Assembly: GCA_947629225.1 (NCBI GenBank)
Contig: CANRCY010000013.1
Coordinates: 1-18,589, forward strand
DNA from: an uncultured Clostridia bacterium
GTDB taxonomy: Bacteria; Bacillota; Clostridia; Christensenellales; Borkfalkiaceae
Direction: 5' to 3'
DNA: 18,589 bases
Shown here piece by piece: positions 6,517-14,923 of this stretch. Position 1 is the first letter of the stretch. Each line of letters starts with the position of its first letter. The position numbers were made by a program, and so were the translations under genes. Below the pieces are notes generated by a model. The model was not told the origin of the DNA, did no database searches, and worked only from the letters and a program-made list of their open reading frames with translations.

Positions 6517-9006
6517 ATGTCGATTTTTTTGTTTATCGTGGCGGCTTTGCTCCCCGTGCTCTTCTGCGTCGGGTTCTATCTGCTCGAAAAGTACACCCCC
6601 TTCGGGAAATTGCGTTACATATGGCGGCAGATCGTCATCGGCGTTGTGTTCGGCGGGCTCGCCGTCCTCGCGACCGAAGTGTTGAGCATCGACGTCGGCG
6701 GGGCGCTCAATAACGTCCGCGACGCAGCTCCCCTCACCGCAGGGCTCATGTTCGGAGGCCCCGCGGGCATTATCGCGGGCGTCATCGGCGGCGCGGAACG
6801 CGCCCTCTGCGTGCTTTGGAAGGAAGGCGCAGCCTACACGGCGGTCGCTTGCTCCGTCTCCACCACGCTCGCGGGCGTATTCGGCTTTTTGTGCCGCAAG
6901 TTCATGTTCGAAAACCGCCGCCCTTCGTGGCCCTATGCCTTCCTCATCGGCTTGACGACGGAAGTTCTGCACATGCTCCTCATCTTCGTGACGAACATGA
7001 CGGACATTTTGGGCGCATTTACGTTCGTGCAGAGGGTCTCCCTTCCGATGATCCTTGCAAACTCCCTCTCCGTAACGGTTTCGGCAGTCCTTTTGACTCT
7101 TTTCGAGCGGGAGAAGCTGTTCGTCATCCGCAGGCGGACGATCGCGCAGATCTTCGAAACGTTGCTCTTTATCTGCGTTGCCGTGGCGTTTGCGGCGACT
7201 TCCGTGTTTACCTATTTCCTGCAAGACAACATCGTAAAATCAGATACGGAAGCGACGCTGAAACAGACCACCGAGGACGTTACCGAGGATATCCGAGAAG
7301 CCTCCGACCTCAAACTCCTCGAAAGCGCGAGGAGCGTTGCGGGCGAACTCACAAACAGCGATTTTCAAGTCGTACAGGATATGTTCGAAAGTCTGTTGGG
7401 CGAGGAAGCGGGGGAAGACATCCTCTTTGCCATTCTTTCCGCTTATGCCGACGAGATCAACGTCGTGGACGAGAACGGAATCATTATAAAGTCCACAAAC
7501 GAGGAATACGATACAAAAAAATTCGACATGCACAGCGGGGAGCAATCGGCGGAATTTCTGTGCTTACTCGGCGACACGGAAGAATACGTTCAGCCTTACG
7601 GTCCCATCGCAGCCGATTCCAAAGTCTTCATGAAATATGCCGGCAAAAAATTGCACCCCGGCGAATATCCGTCGCTGCCGAACGGCGGGTTCGTGCAGGT
7701 CGGGCTCAATTCGGAGAGCTACTTTAAGGCGCTCGAAGAGCGCGTGAAGATCGCGGCGGAGAACAGGCATCTCGGGCGGGAAGGGTTCGTGCTCATCTTC
7801 GATGAAGCATTCAACCTCATCAGCGCGCCCGAGGGGCACATGAACGACAAGTTCGTCCATCTCGGCGCAGAGGGCTACCGCTTCGAGGAAGGGGTCCCCT
7901 TCCGCACCGAAGTTTCGGGCGTGCGCAGCTATTGCCAATACAGCTATACCGAAGGCTACTATATCATCGCGGTCTATCCCGAGAGCGACGCGGCGCTCAC
8001 CCGCAACATCTCCGTCTATGTGCTCATCTTTGTGGAAATTCTCGTCTTTTCCGCCCTCTTCATCGTGCTCTATCTTCTGATCAAGAAGCGGATCGTGGGC
8101 AACATCGGGCGGGTAAACGACTCCCTCGGCAAGATCACGGCGGGCGATTTGGACGTTGTGGTAAACGTGCGGGACGGCGTGGAATTTTCCACTCTCTCCG
8201 ACGACATCAACGCCACCGTTTCCACGCTGAAACAGTACATCGAGGCGGAGGCAAAGCGGCTCGACAAGGAGCTCGAATTCGCCCACCGTATCCAGCTTTC
8301 CGCCCTGCCTTCGGTGTTCCCGCCCTATCCCGACCATGACGAGTTCGAGATCTTCGCCTCTATGGACGCGGCAAAAGAGGTGGGCGGCGATTTTTACGAC
8401 TTCTACTTTGCGGGCAGAAACAAATTCGTGTTTATGATCGCGGACGTTTCGGGCAAGGGGATCCCCGCCGCCATGTTCATGATGACGGCGAAGACCCACC
8501 TCCGCAACATGACGGAGAGCGGCATGGACATCGCGGAAGTATTTACCAAAGTCAACAAGCGGCTGTGCGAAAACAACGCGGCGGATATGTTCGTGACCGC
8601 GTGGATGGGCGCGATCGACCTCAAAACGGGCATGCTCTCCTTCGTGAATGCGGGGCACAACCCGCCCCTCATCAAGCGGGCGGACGGCTCCTTCGAATAT
8701 CTCCGCTCCAAGGCGAACTTCATCCTTGCGGGCATGGATATGACCCGCTACACGCGGCAGGAAATTCAGCTTTCCGCGGGCGACGAAATTTTCCTCTACA
8801 CCGACGGCGTGACGGAAGCCACCAACCCCGCGGAGGAGCTGTTCGGGGAAGACCGCCTGCAAGCGTGCCTCAACGGCGCGGAGACGACGGACATGACCGA
8901 ACTGTGCAAGACGGTCAAACGCGCCGTCGACGACTTTGCCGACAGCGCGCCGCAGTTCGACGACATCACGATGGTCGCCGTCAAATTCAACGTCTGCGCC
9001 AAATAA
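6517..9006 (+). CDS. Membrane sensor SpoIIE-family serine phosphatase (LytS-like 5TM, extracellular sensor, HAMP, PP2C)
   Basis: This encodes 829 residues. Residues 5-205 form five or more membrane helices with the pattern of the LytS/YhcK 5TMR sensor (APLTAGLMFGGPAGIIAGVIGG). A sixth helix lies near 215-237, a Cache-like extracellular region at 238-490, another helix at about 495-520, HAMP at about 521-580, and a SpoIIE/RsbU-type PP2C phosphatase at 590-829. PP2C metal-site motifs are intact: KEVGGDFYDFY (about 619), ADVSGKG (about 641), NAGHNPP (about 711), YTDGVTEA (about 761), FDDIT (about 814). Such enzymes dephosphorylate a STAS anti-anti-sigma protein; a STAS/HATPase pair lies 9 kb downstream, which may or may not be its partner. 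The Shine-Dalgarno site is weak (AAAGG, 12 nt away). Confidence 0.93.
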   Translation: MSIFLFIVAALLPVLFCVGFYLLEKYTPFGKLRYIWRQIVIGVVFGGLAVLATEVLSIDVGGALNNVRDAAPLTAGLMFGGPAGIIAGVIGGAERALCVLWKEGAAYTAVACSVSTTLAGVFGFLCRKFMFENRRPSWPYAFLIGLTTEVLHMLLIFVTNMTDILGAFTFVQRVSLPMILANSLSVTVSAVLLTLFEREKLFVIRRRTIAQIFETLLFICVAVAFAATSVFTYFLQDNIVKSDTEATLKQTTEDVTEDIREASDLKLLESARSVAGELTNSDFQVVQDMFESLLGEEAGEDILFAILSAYADEINVVDENGIIIKSTNEEYDTKKFDMHSGEQSAEFLCLLGDTEEYVQPYGPIAADSKVFMKYAGKKLHPGEYPSLPNGGFVQVGLNSESYFKALEERVKIAAENRHLGREGFVLIFDEAFNLISAPEGHMNDKFVHLGAEGYRFEEGVPFRTEVSGVRSYCQYSYTEGYYIIAVYPESDAALTRNISVYVLIFVEILVFSALFIVLYLLIKKRIVGNIGRVNDSLGKITAGDLDVVVNVRDGVEFSTLSDDINATVSTLKQYIEAEAKRLDKELEFAHRIQLSALPSVFPPYPDHDEFEIFASMDAAKEVGGDFYDFYFAGRNKFVFMIADVSGKGIPAAMFMMTAKTHLRNMTESGMDIAEVFTKVNKRLCENNAADMFVTAWMGAIDLKTGMLSFVNAGHNPPLIKRADGSFEYLRSKANFILAGMDMTRYTRQEIQLSAGDEIFLYTDGVTEATNPAEELFGEDRLQACLNGAETTDMTELCKTVKRAVDDFADSAPQFDDITMVAVKFNVCAK

Positions 9007-9093
9007 ACGGTGCGCCCTTTTCCGAAAGGTTTTTGCAAAATTTCACAACAAATACAAGAAACCATGATAAACTGCCATTCAAAGGAGACAGTT

Positions 9094-11001
9094 ATGAAAC
9101 GCATACTTATTTGCTTTATCACGCTTGCCCTTTCCGTTTGCGTTCTGACGTGTTGCGGAAAAAAGCCCTTCGTCAACCCGGGGGATTCCCTCGGCGGGGG
9201 CGGTACGGGCGAAATTGCAGACAGCGCCGACGATGTGACGGACGACGTGAAGGACGACTTTTCCGACGAGGATTTTTCCGATCTTGCGGGAAATACCTCT
9301 TCGGCGGAGGCGACCGAAGTCACGCCGACGGAGGAAGTGTATAAGATCTCCGAGGACGGGACCTACTATTTCAGCGGTAGTTACGGCGGAATTTTGCTCG
9401 ACGCAAAGAACTTGAAGTTGCACCTCATTTTCGACGGCGCAACGATAGCGACAGCGGAAGGTATCGCTCTCGACGGTGCGACCAACAAGGGAGCCGAGGT
9501 CGTTATCACTCTCCTCGGCGAAAATTCCATTGTGTCCACCGCAGAGGGAGAGAACGCCGTTCATATCAAGGGAAAACTCTCTTTCAACGGGGAAGGCTCC
9601 CTTTCGGTCACGGGCGGCAAGAATGCCGTGAAAGTTTCCAAAGAGCTCGCGATCGTCGATTGCTCGCTCGCGCTTACAGCCGGAAACCACGCGATCTCCG
9701 CTCTCTCCGTGTCTGCTTCCGACTGTACCGTCAACGTCCTGTCTGCGGGCAAGGACGGGATCAACGCGGAGTGCGACGACGAGACGACCGCTTTTACGAC
9801 CGATGAGGGCTACGTCTATCTGAAAAACGTCGATTATTCCTGCTCGGCGGAGGGCGACGGTATCCAAGCCGACACCGTCGTCTATCTCGACGGCGGCAAC
9901 TATGACATCAAGACAACGGGAACTTTTGTTCCCAAAACGCAGATGTCCGAATACGGCATAGACGCAGACGATTTCAAGTATATCAAATCGGGAGACGCCT
10001 ATCAGAGGATTGCGAGCGACGAAGCGAACCGTTACGGTGCGAGCTCGCTCTACGGACTTGTGCAAGGGTGCAAGGGAATCAAAGTCGGGGAGATCGAATA
10101 TCCCGACGAAAACGACCCCGACAAGGAAATTACCGTCACGGAAGGCGACTATTCCATTATCATCGAGGGCGGCACGTTCACGATCGACAGCACGGACGAC
10201 GCGATCCACGCAAACAGCGGAAATCTTTCGGTGCGCGGCGGGGATTTTACGATCTCCACCTATGACGACGCGCTGACGAGCGACGATCTTACAAAAATTA
10301 CGGGCGGCACGATTACCGTGACGAAATGCTATGAAGGCATTGAGGGCGGCTATGTCGAGATCTCGGACGGCACGATCAACATTACGGCGCAGGACGACGG
10401 CATCAACGCCGCAAGCGACGACACGCGCATCACCGAACATATCCTCATCTCGGGCGGCGAAATTTACGTCAATGCCGAGGGCGACGGCGTGGATTCCAAC
10501 GGCTCGATCAACATGACGGGCGGCACGCTGATCGTGTTCGGTCCGATTTCGGGCGCGAACAGCGCGCTCGACGCGGACAGAGGAATTGTGATCGACGGCG
10601 GCTATCTCTTTGCGGTCGGACCTCTCGGAATGGTGGAAACGCCCGCAAACAATTCCAAACAGAATGTTCTGTCCTATGCGCAAAATCAAAGGATAAGCGC
10701 AAACACCGTCCTCTCTTTGACCGATGAAGACGGTGCGCCGATTTTCTCCGTTGCGATAGAAAAGGACTGTCAATCGGTCATTGTGTCCTGTCCCGAACTT
10801 GTTACGGGAGGGAGCTTCAAACTGTACGGCGGCGATACGCAGCTCTGCGCATTTACGGTATCTTCGGTCATTACTTCGGTCGGTTCGCAGGGCAATATGG
10901 GGAATCCCGGCGGCGCTCCTTCGGGCGGGTTCGGCGGCGGGTTCGGCGGGTTCGGCGGAGGTCCCGGCGGGGGCTTCGGCGGAGGTCCCGGCGGACGGTA
11001 A
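9094..11001 (+). CDS. Secreted beta-helix protein, Cthe_2159-like carbohydrate-binding domain
   Basis: This encodes 635 residues. The start at 9094 follows AAAGGAGA with good spacing. Residues 1-22 form a signal peptide ending in VLTCCGKK, probably a lipoprotein although Thr/Cys before the modified Cys is not an ideal lipobox. An acidic stretch (DDVTDDVKDDFSDEDFSD) spans about 45-70. From about 85 to 590 the sequence is a repeating beta-helix with many DGI/DDAI/GGT turns, as in the Cthe_2159 family (DUF4353), whose founding member binds acidic polysaccharide. The tail (about 604-635) is almost only Gly, Phe and Pro. It lies 87 nt after the phosphatase gene, same strand. The substrate is unknown; a cell-wall or dietary glycan is plausible. 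Confidence 0.9.
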   Translation: MKRILICFITLALSVCVLTCCGKKPFVNPGDSLGGGGTGEIADSADDVTDDVKDDFSDEDFSDLAGNTSSAEATEVTPTEEVYKISEDGTYYFSGSYGGILLDAKNLKLHLIFDGATIATAEGIALDGATNKGAEVVITLLGENSIVSTAEGENAVHIKGKLSFNGEGSLSVTGGKNAVKVSKELAIVDCSLALTAGNHAISALSVSASDCTVNVLSAGKDGINAECDDETTAFTTDEGYVYLKNVDYSCSAEGDGIQADTVVYLDGGNYDIKTTGTFVPKTQMSEYGIDADDFKYIKSGDAYQRIASDEANRYGASSLYGLVQGCKGIKVGEIEYPDENDPDKEITVTEGDYSIIIEGGTFTIDSTDDAIHANSGNLSVRGGDFTISTYDDALTSDDLTKITGGTITVTKCYEGIEGGYVEISDGTINITAQDDGINAASDDTRITEHILISGGEIYVNAEGDGVDSNGSINMTGGTLIVFGPISGANSALDADRGIVIDGGYLFAVGPLGMVETPANNSKQNVLSYAQNQRISANTVLSLTDEDGAPIFSVAIEKDCQSVIVSCPELVTGGSFKLYGGDTQLCAFTVSSVITSVGSQGNMGNPGGAPSGGFGGGFGGFGGGPGGGFGGGPGGR

Positions 11002-11024
11002 CGCCTTTGAACAGAAATAAAGAC

Positions 11025-11051
11025 AAAGACGGCGAGAACTTCGCCGTCTTT
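11025..11051 (+). terminator. Terminator hairpin after the beta-helix gene
   Basis: A perfect 11-bp stem (11025-11035 with 11041-11051) has a 5-nt loop and ends in TTT, 24 nt after the stop codon. The T tract is short, so it may serve mainly as a 3' stabilising hairpin. Confidence 0.65.
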
Positions 11052-11055
11052 CCGA

Positions 11056-11090
11056 TAAAAAATCCCCTGCCCGAATCAGGTCGGGAAGGG
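11056..11090 (-). terminator. Intrinsic terminator of the cysteine-rich precursor gene
   Basis: On the minus strand a 10-position stem with one mismatch (11090-11081 with 11074-11065) and a 6-nt loop is followed by GA and a run of six Ts (complement of 11062-11057). It lies just after the stop of the 101-residue precursor. Confidence 0.85.
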
Positions 11091-11110
11091 ACAAAAGAGC
11101 TCCGTGTTCT

Positions 11111-11416
11111 TTACGGGGCGAGACGTTTGCCCCAGCAGTGCCTGTTGCACCCGTTGCAATAGTAGCCGCCCGAAACATCGATGAACAGATCGCCGCTCCC
11201 GCAAAATTCGCATACCGTCTTGCCGAATGCGCCGCCCGTGCCGCCGCCGACCTCTTCGAGATCGTCGTCGCTGAGTTCCTCTCCCCCGTGCCAACGTTCG
11301 AAATAAATTTGTGCGTCGTCAAGCGAAAGTTTGATCTTCTCTTCCTTCGCGAGCGAGACCAGCTCTTCCACCGTCTGCGCGCGTTGCGCAAGCTCTATCA
11401 AATGAAACGGCGACAT
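11111..11416 (-). CDS. Nif11-leader precursor peptide with five-cysteine core
   Basis: This encodes 101 residues, starting at 11416 with GGAGGGGGAA upstream. Residues 1-59 are a Nif11/NHLP-type leader (TVEELVSLAKEE..., GEELSDDDLEEVGGG) that guides export and is cut after the double glycine at 57-59, or at the second GG at 61-62. The remaining core holds Cys69, Cys72, Cys87, Cys90 and Cys94, spaced CX2C-X14-CX2C-X3-C, with His93. The two CX2C pairs resemble a zinc ribbon; thioether or disulfide rings are also possible. No modifying enzyme is encoded nearby. It is divergent from the orphan response regulator and 0.7 kb from the two other precursors, which face the same way. Confidence 0.88.
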   Translation of the reverse strand: MSPFHLIELAQRAQTVEELVSLAKEEKIKLSLDDAQIYFERWHGGEELSDDDLEEVGGGTGGAFGKTVCEFCGSGDLFIDVSGGYYCNGCNRHCWGKRLAP

Positions 11417-11433
11417 CTCTCTTCCCCCTCCGC

Positions 11434-11462
11434 TTGATTTCTTCCGCGGAATGTGTTAAACT
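11434..11462 (+). promoter_or_regulatory. Possible promoter of the orphan response regulator
   Basis: TTGATT (11434-11439), 17 nt, then TAAACT (11457-11462) with a TG extension. The start would fall near 11469, leaving only about 8 nt before ATG 11477. Confidence 0.35.
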
Positions 11463-11476
11463 TTTTGCAAACAGCC

Positions 11477-12136
11477 ATGGACGCCCAATTTCAACGCAAA
11501 ATTCTCATAGTAGACGCAGAGAGCGCCGCCCGTCCGTTCTGCGAATATTTCAGCCGTATCGGCTATTCGGCTTTTGCGGCGGAGACGCTCGCAGAAGCGC
11601 GCCGTCTCCTTTTGCGCGAAAAATTCGACGCCGTCGTCTCGGAACTGCGTCTTCCCGACGGCGAAGCGGTCGAACTCTTCGGAGAAAGTTCCGCGCCCGT
11701 CGTCGTGTTTTCGGAGGACGCCTCCGACGAAGCCGTGATACGGGCGTTTTCGCTCGGGGCTTCGGACTATGTTTTTAAGCCCTGCTCTCCCCGCGTGATG
11801 GCGGCGCGGATCGAGAGGCGGCTCTGCCTGCGCGAGCGCGCGCTCTCGGGACACGGCATCACGCTGAGCATCGCCATGCGCACCGCCCTGTACGAAGGCA
11901 AGCCCATAAAGCTCACCTCTTCGGAATTCAACATTCTCTGCTTTTTGATGGCGCACGCGGGGCAGTTTTTCACTGCGGACGAGATCTACGAGCGCGTGTG
12001 GAAAATGCCGAGCATGCAGACGGGCGTGGTTCGGTTCCATATTTCCAATTTGAAAAGGACGCTCCTTGCCGCCACGGGAAAGAATCTCATTCTCTCGGGA
12101 TTCGGGGTAGGTTACGCCTTTGCTTCGGAAATTTGA
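11477..12136 (+). CDS. OmpR/PhoB-family response regulator with atypical receiver
   Basis: This encodes 219 residues from ATG 11477 (MDAQFQRKILIVD); an in-frame GTG at 11453 is the alternative, and neither has a good Shine-Dalgarno site. The N-terminal receiver keeps Asp13, Ser79 and the conserved Lys101-Pro, but the phosphoacceptor position is Glu56 (VVSELRLPDG, where LLDLRLPDG is usual), and the acidic pair is reduced (DAE). Residues 125-219 form an OmpR-type winged helix (LTSSEFNILCFLM, DEIYERVW, HISNLKR, GVGYAF). There is no histidine kinase beside it. Glu may lock it in an active-like state. Lying between precursor genes, it probably regulates them (inference). It ends 5 bp from the convergent precursor gene. 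Confidence 0.88.
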   Translation: MDAQFQRKILIVDAESAARPFCEYFSRIGYSAFAAETLAEARRLLLREKFDAVVSELRLPDGEAVELFGESSAPVVVFSEDASDEAVIRAFSLGASDYVFKPCSPRVMAARIERRLCLRERALSGHGITLSIAMRTALYEGKPIKLTSSEFNILCFLMAHAGQFFTADEIYERVWKMPSMQTGVVRFHISNLKRTLLAATGKNLILSGFGVGYAFASEI

Positions 12137-12141
12137 CGGTC

Positions 12142-12351
12142 TTATTCCCTGTTTTTGCGGTTCTCGATCGTGAACTTTATGACCTTTTCTATGGCGGAGC
12201 GATCCTGCCATGCTCCGCCCGCGATGGTTTCGAGGTCGTCGTCCGAGAGTTCGCCGCCCTTTTCGAGTTTTTCGGCAAGCGCCTTTGCCTGTTCGTCTGT
12301 CAGCTCTTTACCGTACTCTTCCTTGGCGAACTTTTTCAATTCTTCGGTCAT
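12142..12351 (-). CDS. Double-glycine leader precursor peptide (cysteine-free core)
   Basis: This encodes 69 residues. The start at 12351 follows AAGGAG at 6 nt. The leader is amphipathic and ends GELSDDDLETIAGG (GG at 45-46), the same class of cleavage motif as in its two relatives here. The core is 23 residues (AWQDRSAIEK...), basic and free of cysteine, and could be a helical bacteriocin-like or signalling peptide. It is the second gene after the precursor promoter, 36 nt behind the 12388 gene. Confidence 0.85.
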   Translation of the reverse strand: MTEELKKFAKEEYGKELTDEQAKALAEKLEKGGELSDDDLETIAGGAWQDRSAIEKVIKFTIENRKNRE

Positions 12352-12387
12352 GTTTTTCTCCTTCCCGACAGGATTCGGGGCGAAGAC

Positions 12388-12597
12388 TTAAAATTTACGG
12401 TATGTGTCGGTCGGGAGCGTGGGGGTGGTGATCGTCCCGGGGGTCTCGATCTGCTTGGACTGCGGGTTCTTGCGCGTCAAAACGCTCGAATCGACGCCAT
12501 AATCGCGCAGTTCGAAAGCGCCGCCCGTCACTTCGTCGAGGGCTTCGTCGTTGAGTTCTTCCGTCTTGTTGTTCTTCGTTTCTTTGTTTTCCATCAT
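12388..12597 (-). CDS. Double-glycine leader precursor peptide with Thr/Pro-rich core
   Basis: This encodes 69 residues if the first ATG is used; the second ATG (12594) has the better spacing to AAAGGAG (7 nt rather than 4). The short leader ends EELNDEALDEVTGG (GG at 25-26). The 43-residue core has no cysteine and carries a Thr/Pro-rich stretch (TPGTITTPTLPTDT) before the basic end YRKF. It heads the two-gene precursor unit directly after its own promoter. The leader motif and the adjacent exporters support the assignment; the core resembles nothing I know. Confidence 0.82.
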   Translation of the reverse strand: MMENKETKNNKTEELNDEALDEVTGGAFELRDYGVDSSVLTRKNPQSKQIETPGTITTPTLPTDTYRKF

Positions 12598-12638
12598 TTA
12601 TCTCCTTTTACAGGGAAATCCTGCTTTCTTGTACTTTT

Positions 12639-12667
12639 ATTCTATCATATCTCCGCGCGGAATGCAA
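12639..12667 (-). promoter_or_regulatory. Sigma-A promoter of the two precursor genes
   Basis: On the minus strand: TTGCAT (12667-12662), a 17-nt spacer ending TGA, then TAGAAT (12644-12639). It lies between the exporter gene and the first precursor, so the precursors can be made independently of the exporter operon. Confidence 0.75.
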
Positions 12668-12700
12668 CCGCCGCGGACCCTTTCAAACAAATCCTAACAA

Positions 12701-14911
12701 TCAATCCGAACGCTTGCCTGTTTCGGGCGCGCAGTCGAGACGTTGCCGCGCGACGAGCTCCGCAAACTTTCCGTTCTTTGCGATGAGCTCTTCGTACGTC
12801 CCCTCTTCGGCGATCTTCCCCTGTTCGAGATAGAAGATCTTGTCGCATTGCTTGATCGTCGAAAGCCTGTGGGCGATGACGATGCGCGTGCATTTGAGCG
12901 CCGCGAGCGATTCGGAGACCTTTTTTTGGGTGAGATTGTCGAGCGCGCTCGTCGCCTCGTCGAACATCAGAATTTTGGGTTTGGGCGCAATGGCGCGCGC
13001 GATGAGGAGCCGTTGCCGCTGTCCGCCCGAAATTCCGCCGCTCCCCTCCGAGATCACGGTGTGCATGCCCATGGGCATGTTGCGGATGTCGTCCGCGATG
13101 CCCGCGAGCTCCGCCGCCTCCCATGCGTCGTCGACCGTGAGCCACGGCGCGGAGATCACGATGTTCGAATAGATGTCCCCCTGAAAGAGCTTGCCGTCCT
13201 GCATGACTGTGCCGATCCTGCGGCGGAGGGATTTGAGGTCGATCCCCGCAAGGTCCTTCCCGTCGTAATACACCGCGCCTTTCTGCGGCGTTTCGAAGCC
13301 GAGCATGAGGCGCATGAGCGTGGACTTTCCGCAGCCCGTTGCGCCGACAAAGGCGACGTACTGCCCCGAGCGGATTTTCAGCGAAAGATCGTCTACGACG
13401 TTCGGCATATTTTCGCTGTAACGAAAGGTCACGTTGTTGAGCTCGATCCCGCCCGCAAGGCGCGTGATCACCTGCTTGCCCTCTGCGATCTCGGGTACGG
13501 TCTCCAAAATCGGCTTTACCATGTGCAGAATGGGTTTGATGTTTGCGATCGTCATGGTGATCCCCGCAAGGGACAAAAACGCGCCCGAGACCATGCCGTA
13601 AGCCGTGTTGAAGGCGTAATAGTCGGCGACGGAGACCTTGCTGTACACCGCCATAAAATAGATGGCGAAATTGCCCGCAAGCGTGATGATCAGCGTGATG
13701 ACGTTGCCGTACGTCAGAACGGCGGGCTCGTCGAAGTACACTTTGATGAATTCGGCGTAATGTTTGCCCCATCGCGAGAAGGCGCGCTTTTCCGCCCCCG
13801 TGAGCTTGATCTTCTGCACGCCCGAAATGAGCGCATAGCTCATGCCGCTCTCCTTCGCCTCCAACTCCATCTGCTTTTTGGAGACCTTCGCGCGCACGAC
13901 GGTGGAAACCGCCGAAAAGAGCAACGTCACCAAAATGACCGCGACGGCAGGAATCACCAGAGCGGGCGCAAACACGAAGATCTGCGACAGATAGATGAGG
14001 GAGAAGAGAGACGTGAGGCCCGTGGAGAGAAAGACTTCCACAAGCATGGTGCAGAGGGTATTGAGAAACTGTGCGCGCGTGGAGAGCTCGCCCGCGCTGT
14101 AACTTTTGAAAAAGTCGGCGGGAAGAGACATCAGGCGCGCCATGGAAGCGGCTTGCACGGTCACGTTCAGCTTGGTCGAAATGCGTGCGATGAGAAGGGA
14201 TTTTACCGTGCCGATGAGAAGGGACGAGAGCGTCACGCACACCATGAACACCGCAATAGAGGCGAGCAGAGTGATATCTCCGCTTTCGATGACGACCCCG
14301 AAGAGCAGTTGGTTGAGCTTGGGCATGAGCAGTCCCACGAGCGTGACGGCAAGCGCCGCGACTGCCGTCAGAATATAGTCCGCGGGGGATAGAACTCCCG
14401 CAATGTATTTGAGCAGCGCGCCCGTTTTGAGTTTTTTCAGCGGGAAGGGCTTATAAAAGCCGATCGCCTCTTTTTCGAAGAGCTCCTCGCTTTTGCGGGT
14501 GATCTTGACCCGTTTTCCCCTCTCCGTATCGAAATAGGAATATCCCGAAAGTCCCGACGGAATGAGCGCAACGATCGACCCGTCCGACTTTTTTACGCCG
14601 AGCATGGCGCCGATCGCGTCTTTATGCCACCCTTTTTCCAGATGGACCGTCCGCCGCATGATCCCGTAGGGGCGCATGAGATATTCGAGCCGTTCGTTCA
14701 TATCCTTGACGGAATCGGGAACGTCCCGCGTTTTGGCATGGTAATAGGCGAGGATCTCGTCGATGGCGTTCTTCGCCTTGCCCTCGTCGTCGGCGAGCAT
14801 GGCGGAGATATTCTTCCCCGTGATGGCGTCCGAAATTTCCACGAACGTCTCTTCGAAGTTCTCCTGATCGCGCTGTTTGCGCTCTTTGATCTGTTCGTCA
14901 AACCAACCCAT
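12701..14911 (-). CDS. NHLP-type peptide export ABC transporter (permease-ATPase)
   Basis: This encodes 736 residues. The first 160 or so form the soluble N-terminal domain seen in the non-peptidase partner of NHLP bacteriocin exporters. An ABC type-1 membrane domain follows (about 170-470), then a nucleotide-binding domain with Walker A GATGCGKST (523-531), signature ISGGQRQR (627-634), Walker B ILMFDE (647-652) and switch His681. GGAGGAG before ATG 14911 overlaps the stop region of the upstream gene (12-nt gap), indicating coupled translation. It probably forms a heterodimer with the adjacent peptidase-type transporter to export the double-glycine peptides encoded downstream. Confidence 0.93.
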   Translation of the reverse strand: MGWFDEQIKERKQRDQENFEETFVEISDAITGKNISAMLADDEGKAKNAIDEILAYYHAKTRDVPDSVKDMNERLEYLMRPYGIMRRTVHLEKGWHKDAIGAMLGVKKSDGSIVALIPSGLSGYSYFDTERGKRVKITRKSEELFEKEAIGFYKPFPLKKLKTGALLKYIAGVLSPADYILTAVAALAVTLVGLLMPKLNQLLFGVVIESGDITLLASIAVFMVCVTLSSLLIGTVKSLLIARISTKLNVTVQAASMARLMSLPADFFKSYSAGELSTRAQFLNTLCTMLVEVFLSTGLTSLFSLIYLSQIFVFAPALVIPAVAVILVTLLFSAVSTVVRAKVSKKQMELEAKESGMSYALISGVQKIKLTGAEKRAFSRWGKHYAEFIKVYFDEPAVLTYGNVITLIITLAGNFAIYFMAVYSKVSVADYYAFNTAYGMVSGAFLSLAGITMTIANIKPILHMVKPILETVPEIAEGKQVITRLAGGIELNNVTFRYSENMPNVVDDLSLKIRSGQYVAFVGATGCGKSTLMRLMLGFETPQKGAVYYDGKDLAGIDLKSLRRRIGTVMQDGKLFQGDIYSNIVISAPWLTVDDAWEAAELAGIADDIRNMPMGMHTVISEGSGGISGGQRQRLLIARAIAPKPKILMFDEATSALDNLTQKKVSESLAALKCTRIVIAHRLSTIKQCDKIFYLEQGKIAEEGTYEELIAKNGKFAELVARQRLDCAPETGKRSD

Positions 14912-14923
14912 AGAACTCCTCCG

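Noticed and set aside
7564..8862. A 432-codon minus-strand frame in the phosphatase gene
   Set aside because: Shadow of the SpoIIE-family gene, which has all its catalytic motifs on the plus strand.
9007..9093. A separate promoter for the beta-helix gene (TTGCAA near 9033, TAAACT near 9068)
   Set aside because: The spacing between the two hexamers is about 29 nt, so the pair is not usable; the gene may be read from the phosphatase promoter.
9079..11391. A 770-codon open frame on the minus strand
   Set aside because: It is antisense to the beta-helix gene and the cysteine-rich precursor, lacks any family motif, and its Arg/Val-rich product is typical of a GC-rich shadow frame.
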